This document shows positions 1 to 6,258 of a stretch of 34,389 nucleotides of DNA, piece after piece (the first letter of the stretch is position 1; each line of letters starts with the position of its first letter). The position numbers were made by a program, and so were the translations under genes. The DNA comes from Clostridiales bacterium. GTDB lineage: Bacteria; Bacillota; Clostridia; Christensenellales; Aristaeellaceae. Under the pieces are notes generated by a model, which worked only from the letters and a program-made list of their open reading frames with translations, was not told the origin of the DNA and did no database searches. The DNA is taken from contig SFGO01000049.1 in assembly GCA_004556545.1 (NCBI GenBank), positions 1 to 34,389 of the forward strand. The letters are read 5' to 3'.

Positions 1-12
1 GCAGGCGGTTAG

Positions 13-112
13 CGACCCGCAGGTGTGACACGAAACGAGCGGGGACTACGGCAGTAGTCCCTGCGACGATTGAGTGGCAGCAGTGCCTCCTGCACCTCCG
101 CTTTTTTGACAC
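13..112 (+). repeat. 100-bp palindromic interspersed repeat, left copy
   Basis: This stretch is almost identical, in reverse complement, to positions 4472-4572, with only a few differences near the centre and at the end. It contains a perfect hairpin at 43-60 (GGACTAC, loop GGCA, GTAGTCC). It ends in a T-run followed by GACAC. The two copies face each other across the whole iron-transport locus. It has no reading frame of its own and looks like a REP/MITE-type intergenic element. Confidence 0.8.
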
Positions 113-117
113 TCTGA

Positions 118-149
118 GGCCAGCGTGAATCAGACTCACGCTGGCCTTT
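118..149. terminator. Strong hairpin, probable terminator
   Basis: A perfect 11-bp stem (GGCCAGCGTGA at 118-128, TCACGCTGGCC at 136-146) with a 7-nt loop is followed by TTT on the plus strand. It lies just beyond the stop of the minus-strand heavy-metal-binding gene. The T-tail is better on the plus strand, so it may end transcription entering from the left as well. A hairpin with the same outer stem sequence occurs at 22515-22551. Confidence 0.5.
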
Positions 150-167
150 CTGACAGCTTTCGGGCTT

Positions 168-434
168 TTATCCCTTACGAAACAGCCCGAAAAGGCTCGT
201 CCTCTTTTTTTCGTAGGGGGCGGACTGGATGGACTGAAGCTCGTAGCCGGTGGCGGTGATGGTGGAGCGAAGCAGCGCTTCGTCCAGCGGCTGCTCGCTG
301 AGAATGACAGTCTCGCCCTTGGAATGGGAGGAAGTGACTTTCTGAACGGAGAAGGCGTTGCGAATGGCGTCGTTGACGTGCGATTCGCACATGCCGCACA
401 TCATGCCGTCGATTTGAAGGGTCGTCTGGATCAT
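168..434 (-). CDS. Heavy-metal-associated (HMA) domain protein, CopZ-like
   Basis: This 88-residue protein has the ferredoxin-like HMA fold that binds a soft metal ion. The motif GMMCGMC near residues 10-16 supplies the Cys13/Cys16 pair, followed by His19. The C-terminus is short, basic and aromatic (FGLFRKG). Related proteins are cytosolic copper chaperones or metal sensors, and the actual metal here is unknown. A longer frame starts upstream, but an AGGAG site at 443-448 overlaps that extension and selects the ATG at 434. The gene diverges from feoA and has a near-consensus promoter at 501-529. Its operator at 477-494 matches one in the feo promoter, so it is probably co-regulated with iron uptake. 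That makes a role in metal handling alongside iron import plausible, but this is inference. Confidence 0.85.
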   Translation of the reverse strand: MIQTTLQIDGMMCGMCESHVNDAIRNAFSVQKVTSSHSKGETVILSEQPLDEALLRSTITATGYELQSIQSAPYEKKRTSLFGLFRKG

Positions 435-476
435 GAAAAGGGCTCCTTTCAGCACGGGTGCAAGGATGAAAATGAA

Positions 477-494
477 GGTTAGTATTTTCTAACC
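477..494. promoter_or_regulatory. Operator, GGTTAG-N6-CTAACC palindrome
   Basis: A perfect 6-bp inverted repeat with a 6-bp spacer lies immediately downstream of the -10 box (501-506) of the minus-strand HMA gene, covering roughly +1 to +18 of its transcript. TTAG/CTAA half-sites resemble DtxR/IdeR iron boxes. A near-identical site lies at the same distance from the feo promoter. Confidence 0.65.
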
Positions 495-500
495 GAAGGA

Positions 501-529
501 AGTATAGGACGGGACAGAGGGATTGTCAA
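501..529 (-). promoter_or_regulatory. Sigma-A promoter of the HMA gene
   Basis: On the minus strand TTGACA (529-524), a 17-bp spacer and TATACT (506-501) form a near-consensus promoter. Transcription would start near 494 and give a leader of about 60 nt. Confidence 0.8.
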
Positions 530-631
530 GGCCGGACAGGTCATTTTTAGCATGTCTGAACGAAAAATACGAAAAAAATCAGGCAAAGAGACAAAAGAAA
601 GAAAAAGATTCGAAAAAAGTGAAAAATAGTG

Positions 632-660
632 TTGACAGATAAAGTTAGTTCTGCTAAACT
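632..660 (+). promoter_or_regulatory. Sigma-A promoter of the feo operon
   Basis: TTGACA (632-637), a 17-bp spacer and TAAACT (655-660) precede feoA by about 90 bp. The expected start is near 667. The palindromes at 644-663 and 668-685 overlap or follow the -10 box, a layout typical of repression. Confidence 0.8.
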
Positions 661-685
661 AACCGGCGGTTAGAGATGGTTAACC
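644..685. promoter_or_regulatory. Clustered DtxR-like operators of feo
   Basis: Three overlapping palindromes share TTAG/CTAA half-sites. They are GTTAGTT-N6-AACTAAC at 644-663 across the -10 box, CTAACC-N3-GGTTAG at 659-673, and GGTTAG-N6-TTAACC at 668-685. The last differs by one base from the perfect operator at 477-494. Iron-box-like sites for a DtxR/IdeR-family repressor are the likeliest reading, and the protein that binds them is not proven. Confidence 0.65.
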
Positions 686-748
686 ATCATCCTGACCACC
701 AAATGCTTGACACGCTGGCTTGACGCGTGGAAGGGAGAGCGAAAACAA

Positions 749-961
749 ATGATGCCGTTAGGAATGGCGAATGTGGGGGACGTGAACATCATCAAGCAGA
801 TCAACGGTCGCGATGATGTGCGTCAGCATCTGGCCGAGCTGGGGTTCGTGCCCGGGGCGGAGGTTTCCGTCGTGAGCGAACTGGGCGGCAATCTGATCCT
901 TTCCGTCAAGGAAAGCCGGATCGCGTTGGATAAGACCATGGCCATGCGGATCATGGTGTAA
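749..961 (+). CDS. feoA: FeoA family protein, first copy
   Basis: This is a 70-residue SH3-like FeoA protein, a small cytosolic partner of the FeoB ferrous-iron transporter. The LGFVPG segment and the C-terminal LDKTMAMRIMV are typical of clostridial FeoA. An in-frame TTG at 707 would lengthen the protein, but GGGAG at 733-737 and family length favour the ATG at 749. It is the first gene of the feo operon, behind the operator-rich promoter at 632-685, and is followed 20 bp later by a second feoA. Two FeoA genes before feoB are common in Clostridia. FeoA is thought to modulate FeoB, though its precise action is unsettled. Confidence 0.9.
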   Translation: MMPLGMANVGDVNIIKQINGRDDVRQHLAELGFVPGAEVSVVSELGGNLILSVKESRIALDKTMAMRIMV

Positions 962-981
962 CAAGAGGAAGGAGAGGGAAC

Positions 982-1203
982 ATGAAAACACTGAGAGATG
1001 TGAAGGTCGGCGAAACCGCAGTGATCGAAAAGCTGCACGGCGAGGGCGCGCTGAAGCGCCGCATCATGGACATGGGCCTGACCAAGGGCACGCAGGTCTA
1101 TGTGCGCAAGGTCGCTCCCCTGGGCGACCCCATGGAGCTGACGGTTCGCGGCTATGAACTGAGCGTCCGCAAGGCGGATGCCGAGCTCATTGAAGTGAAA
1201 TAA
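982..1203 (+). CDS. feoA: FeoA family protein, second copy
   Basis: This is a 73-residue FeoA paralogue with the family pattern of an N-terminal strand, an RRIMDMGLTKGT turn and a C-terminal beta-rich SH3-like half (LTVRGYELSVRKADA). It differs clearly from the first copy, so the pair is not a recent duplication. An AGGAGAGGG ribosome binding site lies directly before the ATG. It sits between feoA1 and feoB (48-bp gap to feoB) and is expected to act with FeoB on the cytosolic face of the membrane. The two copies may form a mixed complex on FeoB, which is inference. Confidence 0.9.
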   Translation: MKTLRDVKVGETAVIEKLHGEGALKRRIMDMGLTKGTQVYVRKVAPLGDPMELTVRGYELSVRKADAELIEVK

Positions 1204-1251
1204 CCTAATTCACATAAGTAAGCGGTTTCAAGAAGAAGGAGGAACTTTTTC

Positions 1252-3744
1252 ATGGCCATTAAGATCGCGCTGGCGGGCAACCCGAACTGCGGCAAAACGA
1301 CCCTGTTCAATGCCCTGACCGGTTCCAATCAGTTCGTGGGCAACTGGCCCGGCGTTACGGTGGAAAAGAAGGAAGGACGCCTCAAGAAGCATGAGGACGT
1401 CGTTATCATGGACCTGCCCGGCATTTATTCTCTCTCTCCTTACACGCTGGAGGAGGTCGTATCCCGGAATTATCTGATCACCGAGCGCCCGGACGCCATC
1501 CTGAACCTGATCGACGGCACCAACCTGGAGCGCAACCTGTACCTCACCACGCAGCTGACCGAGCTGGGCATTCCGGTGGTGGTTGCCGTCAACATGATGG
1601 ACGTGGTCCGCAAGAACGGCGATCAGATCAACATCGCGGAGCTGTCCCGTCAGCTGGGCTGCAAGGTGATGGAGATCTCCGCCCTGAAGGGCGAGGGCAT
1701 CATGGAAGCCGCCGAGGCTGCCATCAATGCCGCCAAGACGGCCAAGACCGTTCCGATGCACACCTTCTCCGGCCCTGTAGAACACGCCATCGCTCATATT
1801 GAGGAAGCGGCCCTGCACGATCTGCCTCAGGAGCGGCAGCGCTGGTACGCCATCAAAATTTTCGAGCGGGACAGCAAGGTGCTGGAGCAGCTGAACATCC
1901 CCAAGGATAAGCTTGCGCACATTGAAACCGACATCAAGGCCGCCGAAACCGAGCTGGACGACGACGCCGAAAGCATCATCACCAACGAGCGCTACGTCTA
2001 CATTGCGGAGGTCATCAAGGCCTGCTACAAGAAGAAAAACGCCGGGAAGCTGTCCGTGTCCGATAAGATCGACCGCGTGGTGACTAACCGCTGGCTGGGC
2101 CTGCCGATCTTCGCGGTGGTCATGTTCCTGGTATACTACATCGCCATGGTGACGGTTGGCTCCGCGGCAACCGACTGGGCCAACGACGGCCTGTTCGGCG
2201 ACGGCTGGCACCTGTTCGGCATCGGCAGCGGCGAATACGAAGAAGCTTCCGATAACTACACCGCCGCCAGTCAGGCGCTGGAGGCCTTCGGGGTGGAAAT
2301 CGACCCCGAGGCCGAGGACTTTGATGCTGCTGCCGCTCTGGAGCGGATAAAGGCCGTCGTGCCGGAAGCGGAATCCGCCACCGTGACGGTGGAGGACGAG
2401 GAAACCCTGAAGGAAACAGAAATGACCGCTTACTATTCCGCCATTCCTGAGGATGCGGATAAAGACACCACCGTGGCCATGACCTATCAGGACGCGGTTT
2501 CCTACATGGAAGAGAACGGCTTTGACGAGCCCGATCCCGCTGCTTACGGCGTATGGGTGCCCGGCATTCCCGTGCTGATCGAAAACGGTCTGGACAGCAT
2601 CGGCTGCGCGGACTGGCTCAAGGGCCTGATCCTGGATGGTATCGTGGCTGGCGTTGGCGCCGTGCTGGGCTTTGTGCCCCAGATGCTGGTGCTGTTCCTG
2701 CTGCTGGCTTTCCTGGAAGCCTGCGGTTATATGGCCCGTATCGCCTTCGTTCTGGACCGTGTGTTCCGGAAGTTCGGTCTGTCCGGCAAGTCCTTCATCC
2801 CGATCCTGATCGGCACCGGCTGCGGCATTCCCGGCATCATGGCTTCCCGTACCATTGAAAATGAGCGTGACCGCCGCATGACGATCATGACCACCACCTT
2901 CATCCCCTGCGGCGCGAAGGTTCCCTTCATCGCCATGATCGCAGGCGCTCTGTTCGGCGGTTCCCCCTGGGTCTCCACTTCCGCTTACTTCATCGGCATG
3001 GCCGCGATCATCATCTCCGGTATCATGCTGAAGAAGTCCAAGCTGTTCGCCGGTGATCCCGCTCCCTTCGTCATGGAGCTGCCCGCTTATCACTGGCCCA
3101 CGCTGGGCAATGTGCTGCGCAGCATGTGGGAGCGCGGCTGGAGCTTCATTAAGAAGGCCGGCACCATCATCCTGCTCTCCACGATCTTCGTGTGGTTCAC
3201 CACCTACTTCGGCGTGGTGGACGGCGCCTTCCAGATGCTGAGCGAGGATCAGATCGACCACTCCATTCTGGCCGCTATCGGCAACCTGATCGCCTGGATC
3301 TTCACGCCTCTGGGCTGGGGCAACTGGCAGGCGGCTGTGGCTTCCATCACTGGTCTGGTGGCCAAGGAAAACATCGTTGGTACGCTGGGCATCCTGTACG
3401 GCGGCGGCGACGCTTCCGTGTACGCCAACCTGGCGCAGGCTTTCACCGGTCTGGCCGGTTACTCCTTCCTGGTGTTCAACCTGCTGTGCGCTCCCTGCTT
3501 CGCCGCTATCGGCGCTATCAAGCGGGAAATGAACAACGCCAAGTGGACTTGGGCGGCCATCGGTTATCAGTGCGGCTTCGCTTATGTGATCTCCCTGATG
3601 ATCTACAACATCGGCCTGCTCTTCCAGGGCACGTTCAGCTTCTGGACCGTGATCGCCATTGCGCTGCTGGCCTGCATGATCTACCTGCTGGTTCGCAAGA
3701 ATCCCTATGACGACGAGCATTTGACTCAGAAAGTGAGCATGTAA
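1252..3744 (+). CDS. feoB: Ferrous iron transporter FeoB
   Basis: FeoB imports Fe(II) across the cytoplasmic membrane using an N-terminal G-protein domain. Visible G motifs are G1 GNPNCGKT at 9-16, G3 DLPG at 54-57 and G4 NMMD at 114-117, followed by a helical GDI-like region to about 270. The membrane part contains the Gate signatures GTGCGIPG (about 521-528) and IPCGAK (about 551-556), both with conserved Cys. At 830 residues it is long for a protein of this type. The extra length is an acidic stretch of about 110 residues (roughly 322-430) after the first membrane helix, predicted to be extracytoplasmic. An AAGGAGG site precedes the ATG. The gene is followed after one base by a Cys-rich mini-protein gene, so the two are probably translationally coupled. 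Confidence 0.97.
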   Translation: MAIKIALAGNPNCGKTTLFNALTGSNQFVGNWPGVTVEKKEGRLKKHEDVVIMDLPGIYSLSPYTLEEVVSRNYLITERPDAILNLIDGTNLERNLYLTTQLTELGIPVVVAVNMMDVVRKNGDQINIAELSRQLGCKVMEISALKGEGIMEAAEAAINAAKTAKTVPMHTFSGPVEHAIAHIEEAALHDLPQERQRWYAIKIFERDSKVLEQLNIPKDKLAHIETDIKAAETELDDDAESIITNERYVYIAEVIKACYKKKNAGKLSVSDKIDRVVTNRWLGLPIFAVVMFLVYYIAMVTVGSAATDWANDGLFGDGWHLFGIGSGEYEEASDNYTAASQALEAFGVEIDPEAEDFDAAAALERIKAVVPEAESATVTVEDEETLKETEMTAYYSAIPEDADKDTTVAMTYQDAVSYMEENGFDEPDPAAYGVWVPGIPVLIENGLDSIGCADWLKGLILDGIVAGVGAVLGFVPQMLVLFLLLAFLEACGYMARIAFVLDRVFRKFGLSGKSFIPILIGTGCGIPGIMASRTIENERDRRMTIMTTTFIPCGAKVPFIAMIAGALFGGSPWVSTSAYFIGMAAIIISGIMLKKSKLFAGDPAPFVMELPAYHWPTLGNVLRSMWERGWSFIKKAGTIILLSTIFVWFTTYFGVVDGAFQMLSEDQIDHSILAAIGNLIAWIFTPLGWGNWQAAVASITGLVAKENIVGTLGILYGGGDASVYANLAQAFTGLAGYSFLVFNLLCAPCFAAIGAIKREMNNAKWTWAAIGYQCGFAYVISLMIYNIGLLFQGTFSFWTVIAIALLACMIYLLVRKNPYDDEHLTQKVSM

Positions 3745-3745
3745 G

Positions 3746-3880
3746 ATGGCAACGGCAATTGTCGCTCTGGTTCTTCTCCTGGTCGTGGGTGCGATCGTAT
3801 ACGGCATGGTGAAGGATAAGAAGAAGGGAAAGCACACCTGCGGCGGCGACTGCGGCCGCTGCCGGGGCGGATGCCACTGA
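3746..3880 (+). CDS. FeoB-associated Cys-rich membrane mini-protein
   Basis: This is a 44-residue protein with one hydrophobic helix (about residues 3-22), a Lys-rich stretch (KDKKKGK) and a Cys-rich tail with Cys32, Cys36, Cys39 and Cys43 in C-x3-C-x2-C-x3-C spacing, ending in His. This matches the family of FeoB-associated Cys-rich membrane proteins found after feoB in Bacillota. By the positive-inside rule the Cys tail is probably cytoplasmic and could hand iron from FeoB to cytosolic acceptors, although the function is unproven. The ATG begins one base after the feoB stop, which implies coupled translation. A strong terminator follows 11 bp after its stop. Confidence 0.85.
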   Translation: MATAIVALVLLLVVGAIVYGMVKDKKKGKHTCGGDCGRCRGGCH

Positions 3881-3891
3881 AAAAAGCCTTT

Positions 3892-3924
3892 GGGGATGCG
3901 GGTACGATCCCGCATCCCCCTTTT
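3892..3924 (+). terminator. Rho-independent terminator after feo genes
   Basis: A perfect 11-bp GC-rich stem (3892-3902 with 3909-3919) and a 6-nt loop are followed by C and TTTT. It separates feoB and its mini-protein from the downstream winged-helix gene, which would need read-through or its own promoter. Confidence 0.8.
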
Positions 3925-3958
3925 GCATTCAAAGGATATGCAAGAAAGGAGGAGCCCC

Positions 3959-4306
3959 ATGTCCGTTTCGCTGATTCGCTGCCTGCTGGCGGTGCTGGCT
4001 CTGTCGGAGCTTCGAGACGCCGTCGCCTCCAAGGACGTGGCCCAGCTGCTGGGCGTCAAGCGGCCCACCATCCACCGTACCCTGCAGCTGCTGGTGGAAA
4101 AGGGACTGATCGAAAAGGAACTGTACGGCGACGTATTCCTGACGGAGAAGGGCCGGGCCGCGGCGCATGCGCTGGAGACCCGGCGGGACGATCTGGCCTT
4201 GCTCTTTGCCCGGCAGTTTGGCCTTTCTCCCGAGGAAAGTCTCAAGGCAGCCTTTGCCCTGATGAGCGAATTGAGCGACGAGAGTCTGGAAAAAATCCAT
4301 TCCTGA
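3959..4306 (+). CDS. DtxR-like winged-helix regulator, short and lacking canonical metal ligands
   Basis: This is a 115-residue protein. Residues about 22-64 form a winged helix with VAQLLGVKRPTIHRTLQLL as the recognition region and a wing ending in FLTEKG, which resembles the DNA-binding domain of DtxR/MntR repressors. A helical stretch follows that could dimerise. It is shorter than MntR (about 140 residues). When it is aligned by eye to MntR, the ligands D8, E11 and H77 fall on Ser, Arg and Arg, and no HH pair is seen later. It may therefore sense metal differently or not at all, or act like the winged-helix protein FeoC. An AAGGAGG site fixes the ATG. Its place after feoB makes it a candidate regulator of the operators at 477-685, which is inference. 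Confidence 0.7.
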   Translation: MSVSLIRCLLAVLALSELRDAVASKDVAQLLGVKRPTIHRTLQLLVEKGLIEKELYGDVFLTEKGRAAAHALETRRDDLALLFARQFGLSPEESLKAAFALMSELSDESLEKIHS

Positions 4307-4319
4307 AGGAAATCCCATG

Positions 4320-4357
4320 GCCCCGCCTGCTTTGGAAACGAAGCGGCGTGGCTTTTT
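4320..4357 (+). terminator. Rho-independent terminator
   Basis: An imperfect stem (GCC, CGCC and GCTT pairing with AAGC, GGCG and GGC) closes a loop of about 8 nt and runs into TTTTT at 4353-4357. It lies 14 bp after the stop of the winged-helix gene. Confidence 0.65.
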
Positions 4358-4439
4358 GCATGGCTCGGTATGCCAGTTTCGGCGGGAGAGGGCAAACGGT
4401 TGCGTCGCAGGGCCCGGCCGATGAAAAACTCGTAAAAAC

Positions 4440-4467
4440 AGGAACCCGTTTGCGAAAACGGGTCCCT
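4440..4467 (+). repeat. 28-bp direct repeat, copy 1
   Basis: This 28-bp sequence is repeated exactly at 4693-4720. Each copy contains the hairpin AACCCGTTT-GCG-AAAACGGGT. The two copies bracket the palindrome-rich repeat block between the winged-helix gene and the MATE gene. Confidence 0.8.
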
Positions 4468-4471
4468 CAGT

Positions 4472-4572
4472 GTGTCAAAAAAGTGGAGGTGCAGGAGGCA
4501 CTGCTGCCACTCAATCGTCGCGGAGGACTACTGCCGTAGTCCCCGCTCGTTTCGTGTCACACCTGCGGGTCG
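4472..4572 (-). repeat. 100-bp palindromic interspersed repeat, right copy
   Basis: This is the inverted counterpart of 13-112, with the core hairpin at 4525-4542 (GGACTAC, loop TGCC, GTAGTCC). It differs by a one-base length change beside the core and a handful of substitutions. No protein-coding sense is apparent. Confidence 0.8.
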
Positions 4573-4587
4573 GTGCCTGTCGGGGTT

Positions 4588-4657
4588 TTAGGGGCAGAGC
4601 CCCTAAGGCTTATGCCGCAGCATTCTTCCCGCGAACCAGCGAAGCGCTGTTCGCGGG
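4588..4657. repeat. Pair of strong hairpins in the repeat block
   Basis: Two hairpins occur here. 4588-4606 is TTAGGGGC, loop AGA, GCCCCTAA. 4628-4657 is CCCGCGAA plus CAGCG, loop AAG, CGCTG plus TTCGCGGG, with one bulged C at 4636. With 4472-4572 and the 28-bp repeats they fill the 436-bp interval 4307-4742, in which I see no gene. Confidence 0.7.
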
Positions 4658-4692
4658 CGCGGGCGGTCGATCAGGGGCTTTTCGACAGTCTG

Positions 4693-4720
4693 AGGAACCC
4701 GTTTGCGAAAACGGGTCCCT
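4693..4720 (+). repeat. 28-bp direct repeat, copy 2
   Basis: This is an exact copy of 4440-4467. It is preceded by a T-run and GACAGTCTGAGG, which resembles the end of the left 100-bp element (TTTTTTGACACTCTGAGG at 103-120). It lies 22 bp beyond the stop of the minus-strand MATE gene, so its hairpin may also terminate that transcript. Confidence 0.75.
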
Positions 4721-4742
4721 TTGCGCATGGAAAATGAAGGAA

Positions 4743-6125
4743 TCAGGCTTTTTCGGGGGCGGGAGACGGCGATTCTCCGAATTGAGCGGACAGAAGCCGC
4801 ATTCGGCGGTAATAGCCCCAGATGAGGAAGACGGCCGCGCCGATCCACGCGGAGATTTCGGCGATATATACGCCCCATTCCCCGATGAGCAGGGGCAGCA
4901 GCAGGGCGTTGCCGATGCGCATGACCAGCTCAATGATGCCGGATACCATGGGAGTAACGGTGTCGCCCAGCCCCTGCAGGGTGGAGCGATAGACGAACAG
5001 CAGGTACAGCATGAACAGCCCGGCGCTGGCTACGTACAGATAGCGGCAGCCTACAGTCAGCACCTGCTCCACCAGCGCAGGATCATCGTTGATGAACAGA
5101 GACAGGACGGAGCGGCCAAACATCACGACCAGCAGGGCTACCGCCAGCGCCAGCCCTACGGCGATCTGAGCGGAGCGCCGCAGTCCCAGCCGTACCCGGT
5201 CCAGTTTGCGGGCCCCCAGATTCTGCCCGGCAAAGGTGCCTACCGCGCTGCCCAGAGAGTTGCCTGCCAGTTCGATCAGACCGGTCAGCCGGGTAGCTGC
5301 GTTGAATCCGGCCATGAAAATAAAGCCGAAGCCGTTCACCACGCGCTGCAGCACCAGCCCGCCTATGGAAATGATCAGGTTCTGAAAGGCGACAGGGACC
5401 CCCAGGATCATCAGCCGCCGCATCATCCGTAGATCGGGCTTCCAATCCGCCCGGGAAATCCGGATAACCGATGTTTTCCGCAGTGCCAGCAGGCAGATCA
5501 GACTGCTGAGACACTGCGACAGCACCGTGGCGATGGAAACACCGTTTACGCCCCAGCGGAAAACCGCCACGAACAGAATGTCCAGCCCGATGTTGCACAG
5601 CGCGGCGGTGGTCATGGCGATCAGCGGCGTGCGGCTGTCGCCCAGCGACCGAAGAAAGCCGGAGAGCAAATTGAAAGCCATCACAAAGACCACGCCGCCG
5701 AAAATCACCCGCAGGTATTGAAGGGTGAGGGCAATGGTGTTTTCCGGCGTGCGGAGCATCACCAGTACGGGCCAGAGCAGCGCCTCGGACAGGACTGTCA
5801 GAACGACGGTCAGAATGGCCGCCAGAAGGATGCTCTGCCCGGCGGCCCGACGCAGCCCGGCATAATCCCCGGCCCCGAAGGACTGGGCGATCTGGATGGA
5901 AAACCCCTGAGCCATGCCCATGGCCAGCCCCAGCACGGTCCAGTCCAGCCAGCCCGCCGCCGAAACCGCTGCCAGCGCCGTCACACCCTCCACCTGACCG
6001 ATGACCAGTGTGTCCACCAGACTGTAAAACTGCTGAAACAGGTTGCCCGCAATGATGGGCAGACAAAAAGAAAGGATCAGCTTCGTCGGGTTGCCCCGCG
6101 TCATGTCCCGCGTCCGTGCCGCCAT
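4743..6125 (-). CDS. MATE family efflux transporter
   Basis: This is a 460-residue polytopic protein with the two-lobe MATE architecture of about 12 membrane helices. The N-terminus (LPIIAGNLFQQFYSLVDTLVIG) and the later segment QNLGARK are characteristic of the family. MATE proteins export cationic drugs or metabolites by Na+ or H+ antiport, and the substrate cannot be told from sequence. The start is supported by AGGGAGG six bases before the ATG at 6125. The gene stands alone. It is separated from the ABC operon by the terminator at 6205-6238 and followed by the repeat block at 4440-4720. I did not find a convincing promoter in the short upstream gap. Confidence 0.95.
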   Translation of the reverse strand: MAARTRDMTRGNPTKLILSFCLPIIAGNLFQQFYSLVDTLVIGQVEGVTALAAVSAAGWLDWTVLGLAMGMAQGFSIQIAQSFGAGDYAGLRRAAGQSILLAAILTVVLTVLSEALLWPVLVMLRTPENTIALTLQYLRVIFGGVVFVMAFNLLSGFLRSLGDSRTPLIAMTTAALCNIGLDILFVAVFRWGVNGVSIATVLSQCLSSLICLLALRKTSVIRISRADWKPDLRMMRRLMILGVPVAFQNLIISIGGLVLQRVVNGFGFIFMAGFNAATRLTGLIELAGNSLGSAVGTFAGQNLGARKLDRVRLGLRRSAQIAVGLALAVALLVVMFGRSVLSLFINDDPALVEQVLTVGCRYLYVASAGLFMLYLLFVYRSTLQGLGDTVTPMVSGIIELVMRIGNALLLPLLIGEWGVYIAEISAWIGAAVFLIWGYYRRMRLLSAQFGESPSPAPEKA

Positions 6126-6204
6126 GGTTCAGCCTCCCTGAAAGCGATAATGAGACGTGACTATATTCGCTTCCCGCCGCCGGATTCCTGCCGGACCAGC
6201 AAGA

Positions 6205-6238
6205 AAAAGAGCCCCGTTTTTTCAAACGAGGCTCTTTT
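6205..6238 (-). terminator. Terminator of the ABC export operon
   Basis: The stem AAAAGAGCC plus CGTTT (6205-6219) pairs with AAACG plus GGCTCTTTT (6224-6238) with one mismatch and a 4-nt loop. On the minus strand it is followed by a T-rich run. It lies 20 bp beyond the stop of the HlyD-like gene. Confidence 0.8.
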
Positions 6239-6258
6239 CATCGTACCATCGGCCGGTT

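Noticed and set aside
1228..4395. Open frame of 1055 codons on the minus strand across feoB
   Set aside because: It is antisense to the well-supported feo genes. Its composition (His, Gln, Gly rich) is that expected of the complementary strand of GC-rich coding DNA, and it matches no known family.
6126..6204. Promoter for the MATE gene
   Set aside because: AT-rich hexamers are present, but no -35/-10 pair with 16-18 bp spacing stood out.
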